Source: Cristatella mucedo
Taxonomy: Eukaryota; Bryozoa; Phylactolaemata; Cristatellidae
Assembly: GCA_009760855.2 (NCBI GenBank)
Contig: WPIO01000003.1
Span: forward strand, 7,271,001-7,335,000
Reading direction: 5' to 3'
DNA length: 64,000 nucleotides
Part shown: one piece after another, positions 34,477-47,159 of the stretch
Layout of the letters: every line of letters begins with the position of its first letter
Numbering within the stretch: position 1 is the first letter of the stretch
The notes under the pieces: model-generated
What the model was told of the DNA's origin: nothing
Seen by the model: only the letters and a program-made list of their open reading frames with translations
The model's database searches: none
Program-made: the position numbers and the translations under genes

Positions 34477-35287
34477 TACTATGCTCCCAGGGCTTCGATC
34501 AACCTACTAGGATCAAGAGACATGCCCTTGCCAGTAAAAGAAAAGACAGGCTCGTGCATGTAGTCACCATTAACAGGTCATAATATCATCCTACATATGG
34601 GCCTGGGTGCACATACGGGTGCTTGCGTGTGCGTGAGTGTGAATGCTTGTGCACCTTAAGGAGACTCGCAGACTACACAGGCAATGCCGACGCGAAACAC
34701 TGAAGGCCGTCATCCGTAATTCTCCTCCTGCTTCAGCGAGCGCATCCTGCTTCAGTGATCTTTGTTACAAGCGCACAGAGCACAGTCAAGCGCGTCCCCG
34801 AGGAGTTGCTCCTTCGTTGGTTACAATATAAGCAATTGGATCGCTGAATTACACAACACACTCATGCAGGCACGCACAAAATTACACTGCATCTGCTCTC
34901 CACCACTTTTCTATTTGTAAAGACGCGGTAATCATCGCTTGCCATACCGAGGCCATATGTCGAGCCGCCGGTAGATTAACTCGTTTCTAAGGGAAGTGCG
35001 ATCAGTTGGCCTTGAGTACTCTGCGCTCTCAGCGGTATTCCCCCCCAGGCAATAGTTTTGTTACTGCTCAAGCAAGTAGCTAGCTATTGATGCTTCGAGG
35101 CATTAGGTTCATTTGTATTGTTCTTCGGCTGGAAAATGTATCCCGTTGCCTTGCGTATTGTGACTATTAAGACTTAAGTTCTGAAACCACTGCATGTGGT
35201 CACGCTTTTATAACAATCTGATATTACGACTAAGGCAGTTGCTGAGAGTCGTAGAATTGCTTATCAAGATTTCGAGACCCTTTGAAT

Positions 35288-35315
35288 CAATATATATATA
35301 TATATATATTAATCA

Positions 35316-35346
<31 letters not shown>

Positions 35347-35414
35347 CGTGCGCGTGCGCGCGTGCGTATGTATAAATGTGTGTGTGTGTGTGCGCGTGCG
35401 TGCGTGCGTGCGTG
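35288..35414. repeat. (TA)n and (GT)n compound microsatellite
   Basis: TATATA blocks at 35288-35327, then GT/GC-rich alternating purine-pyrimidine sequence to about 35414. Potential Z-DNA-forming tract. Confidence 0.93.
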
Positions 35415-35535
35415 TTTATTCAGGTTTATACTTGTATGGGTTTGTGAGTGTGCCTAAGTTATTTATATCAATAGCGACGAGTGCAAAGAAAACCTTGACC
35501 TTTAATAGGATAACTGGAATAATTAATTTAATGGA

Positions 35536-37082
35536 AAGTATCTTCGTCTGTAACTCCACAAAGTCATACAGACTATGTGGGTGTTACACGCGAGAGTTGT
35601 ATATAGCGCACCCACAGCCGCATTCGGTAGCCAACCGACTTCGTCTCACGCAACAAAGAGAAAGTGGGAAGCATAGCAGAGTCATGAGAGCTGTTGAGGT
35701 AGTGCGTAGCACGGAAGTAGCAGCTCAGGACCGCTGAGAAGGATGAGCCATAGTCAGCAGCAGGAGAGTAGTTGTCGTCGCATAAGAATTGTGGAAGCGA
35801 GTTCCTCAGTCTAGGACCTGCAGAGCTAAAGCTTCCGTCATAAACGGTCAATAAGCGGATAAATGAAACAGTTAGTTTATTGTCCATACAGGACCTGAGG
35901 GCACGAAGAGGCTGAAACTGGTGCAGCAGGTCAGCTAGATACGAAGGAGCCACGCCGTGGCGGGCCTTGTATGTCAGCGTAAGAACTTTGCTCTGTATCC
36001 GTTGATCAACCGGCGGCCGATCCATCCTAGCTCTGTTAGCAAATGGGAAACGTGCTCAAATCTCTGGGACTTTAAGACTAGCCTTGCCGCCATATTCGTA
36101 GCCAGCTGCAGTGGCCTCGTTGTTTTCTTTGGTAGCCCAGCCAAAACGGAACCAAAATAATCAAGCCGAGATAAAACTAAGGAGCAAGTTTTGCTCAAAT
36201 AACTGCAGTAGACAGCTGCTAATCTTAGACATGGATCGGACGTGATGGCAAGCTGTAGAAACAGTCTTCTGAATAAAGCTTGTAAAAATGAGCCACTTGT
36301 CGAAAACGACACCTAAATTTCGAGCTAGTTGTGATGGTCGCACAACAGCATCACATATTAGAAGAGCAAAGCCTTTAAATCCAGCCGCACGCTTATGGTG
36401 TCCTATGAGCACAAATTCGGTTATATTGTCATTTAGTTTCAAGAAGTTTTCCAAAATCCAGGATCAAATGTCGGCAAGGCAAGCATTTAGTTTATCAGTT
36501 GCTGCAGTAGATTCCGACCTTTTGAATGACAAATACAGCTGAGTATCGTCAGCATAAAAGTGATAGCCTATTCCATTGGTTTTAGTCACTTTTCCCAGAG
36601 GTTGAGTATAAATGGAGAACAGTAAGAGACCGAGGACGGACTCTTGAGGGACCCCATTGTTGACCCATCTCGTGTGTGAGACCTGAGCCCCATACAACAC
36701 GGATTGAACACGACCAAGCAAGTACGATATAAACCACGCCGGTGCCTCATCTGCCAGACATCTCGTTGTTCTCAATCGTTCAAGTAAAACCTCGTGATCA
36801 ATGGTGTTGGAGGCAGGTGAAAGATCTAGCAAAGGTGGGGCAGTGACATTCTCGTCATCATTGTCACGTAGAATGCCATTGTTAACACAGATGAGAGCAG
36901 CTTCAGTGGAGTGCTACCTCTTGAACCGTGATTGAAACGTTTCTGACATTTCATTTCTTTCAATATGTTCGCCTAGCTGCTTAGCAACAAATTTGTCAAG
37001 AATCTTTGACAAGAAAGGAAGAAGAGAAACTGGGCGATAGTTTGCAAGGACCTCTATGTCTAATTCAGGCTTTTTAAGTATA
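35536..37082 (-). mobile_element. LINE family C, RT to 3' UTR, multiply frameshifted
   Basis: Minus-strand copy. From its 5' side (high coordinates) it shows an RPVSLLPFLSKIL region near 37030, a FQS-FKR-HSTEA region near 36915 and a motif A region decayed to DLSPASNTIDHEVLL near 36800. Next come GVPQESVLGLLLFSIY near 36640, [11 protein letters not shown] near 36550, and a NFLKLNDNITEFVLIG segment at 36370-36450. The C-terminal [18 protein letters not shown] segment is near 35650. It ends with the family C 3' UTR (35536-35625). It has several frameshifts and the motif A Phe is lost, so it is older than the copy at 22.5 kb. The 5' break is near 37082. Confidence 0.88.
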
Positions 37083-37955
37083 GTTTAATCCAAGTTTTTC
37101 AATGATTAATGTAGTGAGATCTTTATCTGATGAGCTTATTCGCTACAATTTTTTGCCTAAATAAGACATTAGCAACTGCAAGGTCTGAAATTTTATTCAC
37201 AGCGAAACTGCAGTCAAGTGAGACTAATGCTGTGATTATCAAAAGCCAGGTCCGTAAGCTTAATCATGGCGGTAGTAGCGAATGAACCTCGTATGTCCAA
37301 ACTTGAGGATATCATGATGTCAAAAGAGACAAGGGTACGAATGCAGCTTTGGTTCTGGCAAATATTGAAGTTCAGATTAATTAAATTAGTAAATCAAAAG
37401 CACGTCTTGAGAAGCCATTTGCAATGACTTCGCACAAGAGCACGAATCTGGTCGAAGGTAATGTGCAGTTCCTCTGCAGTCCCCTAGCACTGACTAACGA
37501 TGTCGTGACAAAAAATTACCTTTCTCCTGAACCAGTATTGGCCGTCGTGGGGCATGTGACGTAGAGACTGCTACTGTAATTGCTTCTCACGTGATGCATA
37601 GGTGGGACTGGGACTGGCAGTGCTACTTTTCTTATCAGCGAATGTGCTATCAGTAACGTCTGCATTGTGTGCACGTGGCTGTCGCTAACTCTCTTTACGT
37701 GCCAGATAAGGATCCGCGCCTCGGCGATGCGTAATGCAACGTGCAGTTTTGTATCTCTGCATATAACATCGAAGCAGTCTGATGACGAAAAAGACTACAT
37801 TTCTATATCACGCCTTTGTCGCTTTGTTTTGACGACTTCTCTTCGCGCTTTCTTCTATTGGCCATCGTGTCAATGCGATTTGACCTCAACATTAATGCAA
37901 TAATGCAAGATATATATATATATTGCATTTAAAATATATTTATATGTGTATATTA
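37083..37955. other. Intergenic, no gene recognised
   Basis: No repeat or coding signal identified, apart from a short TATATA run at 37911-37923. Confidence 0.45.
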
Positions 37956-37959
37956 GCAG

Positions 37960-38108
37960 ATGTAACAGCTTCGCTTTTCTAGCGGCAGAGGAGCCGTAAC
38001 GGCCATTGCCATCGCTTGCAGTTAGCAATAGAGGATTGTCTACTGCAGAATTCGAATCCATTACCTCGGTTGTAAGTATCGACCACTTTACCTCCTGGAC
38101 TTTACCTC
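37960..38108 (-). mobile_element. SINE type a
   Basis: Inverted copy. The 3' part is AGCGGCAGAGGAGCCGTAAC and the B-box inverse is GAATTCGAATCCA. The A-box side is TTTACCTCCTGGACTTTACC. Diverged from the other copies. Confidence 0.72.
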
Positions 38109-38783
38109 ACGGCCCAGTGAGCAGAGCGAACTTCGCGTACCTACATGCCGACCAACTTTGTAAGGCCACGACCATGCTGCGGTCGTAGAATGCGGCCTAT
38201 CCTAAAAGCAAGTGTATCGGACTCCGCGTTTCTAACGGTGGTTTGCTGCATTTCTAATGCCAGTTGATGGGAGCGTTCTCATCTCAGAGACTGTCTTATC
38301 GAAACTCGTCATTCTCCCATGCAGACCAACTGAATGTCGGGCTAACAAGACCTAATTGACCGGGTGATCACGCAGATGAACACGATGTTTCGTAGTCCGA
38401 ATCGCTCGTGCATGTCGGTTGACTCTTCACTTTACTGTGCGCGACCGTTCGCGTTCGCGCTGTGATTCGATTCAGGCTCCTAGTGAGATGGGGATAAAGC
38501 TAACGGCATTCACTGGTCTCTCTAGCCAAAGGAAGCACACACAGGGGCCGTGAGGCACACACAGGGGCCGTGAGCTCGAGCGATTCCGACGATTCAGTTG
38601 ACGCCTCGACGCCTGGATAGATGCTGTGACGTCTATCGATGACGACGATCAAGACTTCATGGCAGCTGGATTAAGCCACGTGGAAATGGTAATTCTCTGT
38701 ACAAATTCCCATTTAAGTGTTACGAGATGGTGAAACACCAAGTTGACGCTTACGATAGACATATATTATATTTATCTACCGAC
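38109..38783. other. Intergenic, no gene recognised
   Basis: Nothing recognised apart from a short GCACACACAGGGGCCGTGAG direct repeat (two copies near 38535-38572). Confidence 0.45.
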
Positions 38784-38873
38784 CAAGGTCGGATGCTAAT
38801 TAAGGGGCAAGGCCAAGGTTGGCTGCTAATTAAGAGGCAAGGCCAAGGTCGTCTCCTGGTTATGGGGCCAAGC
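38784..38873. repeat. 30-bp minisatellite, three units
   Basis: Units begin AAGGTCGGATGCTAATTAAG (38784), AAGGTTGGCTGCTAATTAAG (38814) and AAGGTCGTCTCCTGGTTATG (38844), each exactly 30 bp. The third is the most diverged. The array lies 24 bp before the 5' break of a LINE A fragment. Confidence 0.9.
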
Positions 38874-38896
38874 CGTAAAGCACGGCTCAGCGCCAC

Positions 38897-39580
38897 GACT
38901 CACTGCTTACTGGCCTACCAGCATGTGCGATCAGGCGATTGCAGCTGGTGCAAAACTCTGCAGCTAGGCTTGTCTGTCGTGAGCGTCGCAGTTGCCACAT
39001 TACTCCACTTCTCGCCGACCTGCACTGGTTACCAGTCAAGCAACGGATTGACTTCAAGGTTTTGTCGCTCACTTTTAGGTCTCTTCATTCTATGGCTCCA
39101 GCCTATCTTTCAGAGATACTACCCCATCAGGCAAAGCATCGTACCACTCGCTTTTCGGAATCCAACAGTCTAGAAATACCTCGTACAAACCTTAAATCCT
39201 TTGGAGACCGTGCATTTAGCTCGTATGCTCCCACAGCCTGGAACTCCCTCCCGACCTGCATCAGAACATCCCCTGACCTGACCACATTTAAAAGAAACTT
39301 AAAAACATACCTATTTAGGACAGCATTTAGTGGGTCCTTGTGATTCGTCCTCGATGTGCTTATGCGTGCTGACACTGTTCATGCTGCCACTAACCACATT
39401 TGCATGCTGACCCAGTGCATGTAACCCCTAACCATGTTATTCATTTTGTTTGTTTTTCAAGCATGATTTTACTTACTATTCTATTGCGTATCACTTTGCA
39501 GCAAATGTAAAGCGCCTAGAAAGAGATTAAGTTCTCTGAGGGCGCTTTATCAAGTGCAATATTATTATTATTATTATTAC
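38897..39580 (+). mobile_element. LINE family A, C-terminal fragment
   Basis: 5'-truncated copy starting at the SLLTGLPACAIRRLQ region. It has a 134-codon open stretch (38939-39343) ending in FKRNLKTYLFRTAFSG, then the family 3' UTR and an (ATT)n tail (39561-39580). Very similar to the copies at 1862 and 5128, so probably of like age. Confidence 0.9.
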
Positions 39581-39804
39581 GACTATACCTGTTGGGATTA
39601 GTTTCTTTCTGAATAGTGATGATTAAGGAGGATGTGCATGGTAATGTAGGGGAGCTAAAAGCTTTGCTATTTCTACACTCAGTCCGTTCTCTGCCACCAA
39701 TCAACTTGTAAGAAGATGTCGCTCGCTCTGCTTGGAATACAAAGACAGAGACTTGGCACTGGAACTGGCACCGGTTAAGATAGGGCAATCTTGGCTGCTG
39801 CCGC

Positions 39805-39972
39805 GCCCTGATTGGACAGCCCCATTTGTGTCATGGCAGAGGGGCCTCGGCAGCTATCGCCATCGCTCGCAGTCAGTGTGCAATAAAGGATCGCACAGTG
39901 CAGGACTCGAACCCACGACCTGGATCGTGAAGATAAAGCAACCTACCTCTTGGGCTAAGACACGGGGACGTG
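39805..39972 (-). mobile_element. SINE type a
   Basis: Inverted copy with GGACTCGAACCCACGACCTG (B-box inverse) and the A-box side CCTACCTCTTGGGCTAAGAC. Its 3' side is ACAGCCCCATTTGTGTCATG. Confidence 0.82.
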
Positions 39973-41224
39973 CTATTTTCGACACAGTTGTGTGCATGGT
40001 TCTGCCTTTAGTACCTTTCGGTCAAGCGCCGATGCGTTAGTTCAAGCTCCGCCGGCAGCAGTCTCGGGCTGTGAGGTTAAGCAATGTCACTTGCACTGTG
40101 CATCGTGCAGAATACTTTAGTCCCAGAGCCGCTTTACTCTTTCGTACAAAGGTTCCTTCAAGATTACCTTCGGTGAATGCATTACAGAAGTTGTTCCTGA
40201 GAAAGTAACCGGGTCTGGATTTTTCAGAATGGACAGGATTGGTGCCTGACTGAGGCAAGTAACTGAGGCGGCCACCGGTGTATGCTGAACGCTGCATTCC
40301 TGTGCTGGACTCCTGAGCTCCTAATTACTTGGTATCCAAGGCATTAAGAGTTCTTAGCTCTACATGTATAGCAATTGAAGAGTTTGACTAGGCCTGATCA
40401 GTTCAGACCAACACCCAACTTTTTAGGATTGAATTTGAGTAGGTCTCTATCGTTGATTGTGTAAAATCTCTGGATTTGGGATAAGCAAAATGGCAGCCTT
40501 GGGAATGCAAGCAAGTAATGGCATCACTGCCTCTAATATTTAATGCAGCCAGCCAATGCCATGCTAAAAAAGCCCTCAAAACTGTGCTTCGTTGCTGCTT
40601 AGAAAAAGCCTGTAATGGTTTCGTGTAGAGCGAGCTATATGTAAGCAGGCGGTCCCTGACAATAATTTTCGTGAGCTAGTCACAATTTGACCTGATTTGG
40701 ACGTGAGTGCACTTCGCCGACCACGTGAACCGTTCGGTGGCATTCTTTTGGGGACCTTATCAGATTTCTATCTCGCGCCGAGTGCAAAATAAGAGTGCTG
40801 CGTTGTCATTTTTGCCGGTGCTTTCTCACTGCATGCTTCTCCATGCAGCACTAAGATTGGCCTGGCTTTGACTGACTGGCTTTTCTCGCGAGACGCCGTC
40901 ACGTTCGCCACGCGCTCGAGCCTGCTCTTCACCGCGCTATTTTGGAAGGGCACTGCTGCGGCAGCCATATGCCACCGCACTTAAATGCCATTAGCGGCCT
41001 CTACGATATATCGGCGAAGGGCAGTTTCGCGTGCCTGCCTCAACGATTAGCAGTGCGTATGTTCTTCTGCGCTAATGTCATGCTCACGTCATAACATTTT
41101 GAGCCAAGAGCTTTATGTCGAGAACTCTGTTCGACCCTCGTAAAGCCTCTAACTTGCCAGCATGCGATTTCCGCTACGGCTCGCTAGAAGACGCAATCGC
41201 CCTAGCCAGCACTGGTTGAGTTAT
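39973..41224. other. Intergenic, no gene recognised
   Basis: Open frames at 40037-40297 (-) and 40768-40980 (-) show no family features. Confidence 0.45.
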
Positions 41225-41395
41225 TAAGGGGCAAAAGTAAAGGTCGGCTTATTTAACGGTCTCATTTGCATTGGCCAAATAACTTCGGTGGTCATTACTC
41301 TGCTTGCACCAGGCAGTAAAGAATTGCATAATGTAGGAATTGAACCCAAAAACTGCGTCACGAAGTATGAAGCATCTTAACCCAAGGCACATTGA
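41225..41395 (-). mobile_element. Diverged SINE type a-like element
   Basis: TAGGAATTGAACCCAAAAAC takes the place of the B-box inverse. Flanking order (TCATTTGCATTGG to the left, TCTTAACCCAAGGCACATTG to the right) follows SINE a, but similarity is weak. Confidence 0.45.
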
Positions 41396-41494
41396 GCCTG
41401 TGCAAATACCCAGGGTTTACGAGTAAATTAGCTCGAGAATCTCTAAAATTCGGACTATTAAAGACAGTTTCATGCAAATTAGCTCTAACCTCGT

Positions 41495-41628
41495 TATGCT
41501 TGTTGACATTGTGCATGTTACCACTAATCATTTGATCGTGCTTTCTGTGTAGCATATGAAAAGTGCCTAGAAAGTGATTAGGTTCTCTGAGCTCGCTATG
41601 CAAAGGCATTATTATTATTTTTATTAAG
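41495..41628 (+). mobile_element. LINE family A 3' UTR fragment
   Basis: GCTTGTTGACATTGTGCATG, AAAGTGCCTAGAAAGTGATT and GGTTCTCTGAGCTCGCTATG follow the LINE A 3' UTR in order, ending in ATTATTATT. No coding part. Confidence 0.78.
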
Positions 41629-42235
41629 TATCATCTAGTCATTAGAAACACGTGATGCCAAAGCAAAATGCTGGTATCTCAAATGGCTTGAGTCACGAAT
41701 TACCTCCTTTATTGAACATGTTGGCTATAGAGCTATAGAGAGAAAAGATAAGGACCTTTGGCTAACAGGATTATTTGACATTGTCCCTGCTCGTTTTCAA
41801 GCAGCACATTGACTGCAAGGTCACTCGTTTCTGGCTTCATTCATTCTCTGGCCTCCTTCATTTTCTAAGCTCTTAAAGCCGGGAAATCACTATCGACCAA
41901 CATCACTACATACCCTAACGTGAGTAAAAGGTAAGTAAAAACAGGCTTTTCCCACATAGTATTTTCGCCATCTGTTTAAATATTTCTCGATGTACTAAGG
42001 CGTGCATACATAGTAATTTCGCTTGGTGTAGGTACTGAGTTTATATCCTCACTTTTATAAATATACAATGGTGCTATACAATTATTTTGCTGTTTTTATT
42101 AAACTTCGTGGGACATGGGAGATTTTGAGGATCTCTACGGCACAGTGAGATTGAAGTACTTGTACAGCTGTGTATCATCAACTTAAAAACTGAGTCCGAT
42201 TTTGGTTCAATCCGACGATGCATCGGCAAGAGAGG

Positions 42236-42240
42236 GGGAG

Positions 42241-42284
<44 letters not shown>

Positions 42285-42372
42285 AAGAGAGAGAGAGAGA
42301 GAGAGCGAGAGAGAAAGAGAATGAGAGAGGAGAGAGAGAGAGAGAGTGAGAAAGAGAAAGAGAGAGAGAGTA
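42236..42372. repeat. (GA)n microsatellite with interruptions
   Basis: About 135 bp of GAGA with GAAA and GCGA variants. Confidence 0.97.
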
Positions 42373-43985
42373 CACAGTTCTGTAAAAAAGCCCTGACTTA
42401 AAAAAAGCCTAAACGGTATTAAAAAATACCCAAACTTCATAGGATAACTGGATGATCGATGCTGTTGAAACATTAGATTTAAAATATCTTTCTGAGATGG
42501 GATCTAAACCAACACAGTGTGACGATAGCGATTTCTAGCTGAGATGACAGGGATGATATGTGATCAAGAATGATTTTTTGACTAGCGGGGTCGATGGGTG
42601 CCGAGAGATAGTCGCGAAGAAACTCTGCCAGTCAACATACCTGATAAGGTCGCTAGAAACTCGAAGTAGTGCTCACATTTTGAATAACTACAGCAATGAG
42701 AAATAATCATCATATCGCCCAAATAGAATAATTTTATTTTTTTGGACCTTGGCACATACAAGGATTTTAATCATAAATATAGCATACTAGCCAGGCTTAA
42801 TTTTGAATGTGAGAGTTTTACTAGTCTATCACTATTTGTGCGAGTAACTTTGATAGAAATGACGATATGGACAGATAGCAAAGTTATTTATGCTCTTCTG
42901 GTATGTAATTGACTTCGAAATGAGTGACCTGACAACAACCTCTGTGATGAATGAAAGAAAAATACCAGAGTCTATATGTTTCGTTTGGTTTTTATGGGCA
43001 GTTGTAAATCCAGGCATTTCATTACGAGGACAGTACGTATGTACGGAGCCTGTGAGTTAAATAGGACATACTTTTGATTGCACTATACTTCCTTTATAGC
43101 AGCGACCGTAACCGGTGGTCATCGCGGTACGCCGTGTAACTCTAACAGACTCCGGCTACTCAAATGAGCTTCATACATGCAGCAAAGTGAATGGAGAAAA
43201 ATAGTGTACTGATGACAACCTATGAGAATGTGTCATATATTAGCCTATCAGGTGGTGTTAACTACAATGTCCAAGTGGATTTTTGCTTATTCACTACCTG
43301 CCACTACAGGTATGGAAGTCTAGAGGTCTACTGTTTGTCTTACATCTGGAGATAAACTTCGAGATCAGAAAGGAAATGGCTTAAAAGGTGGACATAGAGT
43401 AGAGCGCGATGACTGAGTAATTCAGTGAGAAAATTACCTTGACCTGTATGTGGCCTTTGTCTTCTTGTGCCTGTTTCTTACGACGAAGCCAGTAAAACAG
43501 TATGCTAGTTTGTCTACAGAATCTAAATATGGCTGTGATCTGGTAGAAGCTAAGGAAAATAATTGTGTTTCTGCGATTTTATTTTCTTATGTAAGCTAGA
43601 CTTGGCCTCGGCCAGTTTGAAACGGTATGACTCACATAGCGAAACGTCAGTTTTTAAATGACCCAGATAACGAAAAGCGAGATATTAATTTTTCGTTGCT
43701 TCTGGATTTATAGCGAATTGAAACGCGCTATTGGAAAATCTATTTGTAAGTCATATGAAGTCAGGTAATAGTCTATAAGTTGTGCTTTGACTCCCGGCAG
43801 CATTGAAACTCCAGGTATTGAGCCCCGTAAAAGGACTTTTTTAGGGTGTCCTGACATGCAAGCATATGATTGCAGTCTTTTCGCCCGAGGCTTTTCGCCG
43901 GTTCAGTTGCACAGTTCAGCAGCACCGTGCAGTCAGAGCTTTTGGACGTCGGTGTTGCATTCAGAAGCCTTTAAAACTTTGATAA
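42373..43985. other. Intergenic, AT-rich, no gene recognised
   Basis: No domain, RNA gene or repeat identified. Confidence 0.45.
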
Positions 43986-43989
43986 TTGA

Positions 43990-44132
43990 ACAGTCTCGCT
44001 TGGATGGTGGCTTTACGGAGAGCTTTAACGGCCATCACCCGCTTGCAGCGTGCGATACAAAATCGTCCCTCGCAGGACTCGAACCCACGACCTACGGGAT
44101 GAAGTGCCAGCACCTTACCTCCTAGGCTAAGA
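43990..44132 (-). mobile_element. SINE type a
   Basis: Inverted copy: CATCACCCGCTTGCAGCGTG, the B-box inverse GGACTCGAACCCACGACC, and the A-box side CCTTACCTCCTAGGCTAAGA. Directly followed by another copy in the same orientation. Confidence 0.85.
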
Positions 44133-44147
44133 TCGATCCAGCAATAA

Positions 44148-44312
44148 AATAGCAGCTGATTTAGCAGCCTCATTTGTATTGCGGCTGCAGAGTCTTAGCG
44201 GTCATCATCATCGATTGCAGTTGACAATAAAGGATGATCTACTGCAGAACTCGAGCCCAGGACCTCGGTCGTGAAGAGCAAGTACCTAGATCCTGAGCCA
44301 GAACGGGCTTGA
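44148..44312 (-). mobile_element. SINE type a
   Basis: Inverted copy starting at the 3' end AGCAGCTGATTTAGCAGCCT. It has GAACTCGAGCCCAGGACCTC as B-box inverse and GTACCTAGATCCTGAGCC at the A-box side. It forms a two-copy head-to-tail pair with 43990-44132. Confidence 0.82.
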
Positions 44313-44344
44313 CAAGCCTCTAGCCATCGAGCTATCAAGAACAC

Positions 44345-44420
44345 TTCTCTGCCATAGTCGGCAGTAGGAGAGTAGTTGTCGTTGAGTAAGAATTGTGGAA
44401 GCGAGTTCTACAGACGGAGA
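44345..44420 (-). mobile_element. LINE family C shred, possibly 5'-inverted
   Basis: 44345-44402 is the inverse of the family C C-terminal coding region (GTAAGAATTGTGGAAGCGAG matches 35786-35806). It runs directly into plus-oriented ACAGACGGAGATAC, which in the intact copy is the very 3' end before the tail, and then an A-run. Confidence 0.5.
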
Positions 44421-46744
44421 TACAAAAAAAAACAGAAAAACGAGGAGTGGGCGTACCTCATTATACACAAAAGTCCATATCGATAGTGCAGAGAAGTGCT
44501 CTTGATAGCTCGAGGGCTTGACAAGCCTCTAGCCCTCGAGCCTGCCACTGCCGACGCTGACGGGATAAGTAACCGTCAGAGTGTCTGCATCCATTAGGGG
44601 CTGCACCTGCAAGTCACAGTCAGCTGTTGTTCAAAGGTTTGGGAGCTTCTCCACTCTTTGCCACGCATCAGCAAAGTGTGGGATCGTTACGAGCGCCGTG
44701 TTTTCAGCCTAGGGACACTAGTACGAACCTCGCCACGCATCGTGCGTAGCACTTGGTATTGGAAGTGTTGGATACTTTTTCGAGATCCATAGCAATCCTC
44801 TTATGCAAGTTCATTTACTTGTTACGATATTGGTGAAGACTGAACCTAAAAAATCGACTTCTTCCCTCAGGTGATTCAGTTCAGTTAGTTATGTACTAAA
44901 AGCAGTCTCTAGTGTTTGATAGCTCAAGTAGCTGCCTGTCCTAAAGAACTCTGGGAATCAGAGTTCCCTGCTGAGCTTCTACGAATTTCGACTCCGTAGT
45001 CAAACAAAATTTAGAAAATTGATGTACACCATTGTTCTGATCCTAAGTGAATTGTGATTGAACACCCATTCCCAGAATTTCAAGAGGCAGTGCTGGTAGT
45101 TAAGCAGCTTATTTAGCATTTGGCCACACTAGTTATACGAGTTTGGATTCCCTAGAAAGCAGAGGCACGTCCACTTCTGAAGCAAAAGCTAGAAATATCA
45201 AACATAAATGTCTAGGCTAGCGGCAGTCTTCCGTGAATAACGTTGAGACTGCGACTAGGATTTGTGGGTTAATGACGGCAGCAGCCGGAGACGACTTGCT
45301 ACTATTGATGTGGGATATTTCAAGGGCGAAGAGGTTACCAATGAAACCCAGGTGCAACCCACGGTCGAACCTCCGTTTGCTAAATCGGTGAACCCGATAT
45401 AGTACTTGAGAAGCCAGCGTTTATGCTCTTATGCGATGTCATTTAAATGGCTGCAGGAAGTATGCAAGTTTTTGATATCTCAGCCTTGACTCACAGTGTG
45501 CGGAACGAAGGCTGTTCTTCCCATACTGGTTATAGCTACTCTGGAGTCGGGGCTTTTTGTAAGTTGCATCGAGAATTCTAGAATGCCAAAGTTTTTTAGC
45601 TCGCTGACTGCTGTTCTGACGCTGGACTGACAGCTTTAGTTCTCAATGAGCGTACCGCTGATCACATCTGGACCAAGAGCTATGTGACAGTTACCAGCTC
45701 TCCTTAACGTTCCCGATGAGAATCTTTGTTTCTTCCGTGATTTTCAATGCAGCTCAATACGGCTGTGCATCTCTTGCCTCTCTTGGTCGGGCACTCACTC
45801 GGAGAAATGCTTGTCAATTTCGCGATTTCTATGTTTACTCTACTATGTTTGTTACTCTACTATGTTCCTCTATGCGCGAGTTTTTTCTTGATGAGCCGCC
45901 CTAGTCTTTGTATCTTTGTGTCTACTTCATCTTCCAGGATCTTGTTGACTTTGCAACTCGGTGTATTTAATGCTTTGATCTGCGTGCATATGTCGCTTGT
46001 CGACCGCCAATGCACGGCTCCGATTGCGCTACGGTTTCCTAGTAGACGTGTCGCAAAAGAGAATGTGGATTGGAAATATCTCAACTGCTCACTGCGCTTC
46101 GAAAGTATGGCGGTGGCTATATACTGTCGAGAGACATAATATCGGACACCGGATGTTTTTATCATATCCCACAGACTGTCTAACTCACTATAAATCAAAC
46201 CAGACTGCATTGCTAAGTTGATGCTGGTATTAAACTAGATAAGTCGCAGTTGCAATCGCTCAAGGGAAGGTGACATCTAGGTCTGCTCCTCTTCGCACTG
46301 TGTTAGGTCTGCTCCTGTTGTACTGAGTTGTACTGTAGTTGTACTGAGTTGTACTAATTGTGTTCTAGATAGAGATCGGTTCAGGCAACTATTGAGATAG
46401 AGCTAAATCCAATCCCACTAATCGCCTGTCTCCAGTCGAGTGACATGTTGACGACCTGATTGTACTTGACCTTGTCCAAGGTTTCTGGCGGCGCCATGAA
46501 ACCCAGCTCGCTGCTGTTAACAGCAGTGAGCACCGTGCAGCTCCAGGCGTCGTTCAGCGCCGAGCACAGGAGTGAAGCTTTTGGCCTGGGCCAATCAGGT
46601 GTGAAGCTCCTGGTCCAGTGTACCGTGTGCCAGGGGTCTGCGATAGTGCGTTCAGTACTGCTCCTGGTCGTGTACGAGAGTTGCTCTGCACCGTGGCTGA
46701 TGTCGCACTTCTGTAGCACTCCGTCACAATCTGTTGAATTGACT

Positions 46745-46745
<1 letters not shown>
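44421..46745. other. Intergenic, no gene recognised
   Basis: Frames at 45747-46139 (+) and 45860-46210 (-) overlap on opposite strands and lack family features. The phrase AGGGCTTGACAAGCCTCTAG occurs at about 44308 and 44515, a dispersed 20-bp repeat of unknown origin. Confidence 0.45.

Positions 46746-46750
<5 letters not shown>

Positions 46751-46834
<84 letters not shown>
46751..46834. repeat. (CT)n microsatellite
   Basis: About 84 bp of pure CT after a C-run. Confidence 0.98.
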
Positions 46835-46837
<3 letters not shown>

Positions 46838-47159
46838 CACTTTCTGTTCCAAGGGCACGGACTTTTTTCAGCTTTACCTCGGTCGTTAAGGGCGAGCACT
46901 TTAAGGGGTAAAGTCTGGAAATGGTCAAACATTTTTCAGTCTACTGGGCCAAACCAGGGCAGCGGCCCTTGACCTTGGCAGTCCTTACCTCCCGGCTATT
47001 TCGCTTCGTTACAAGGGTCCGCATACCCTTCTCGGGGCCCACTGCCAGCCAGCAGGCAAGGGAGCACACTGTCCCGCCAAAGTTCCATTTGCTAAACTAC
47101 GCATAGAAATCCAACCAATACACCAAGCACTTTCTCAACGGACACGGAAAGCCCTCACA

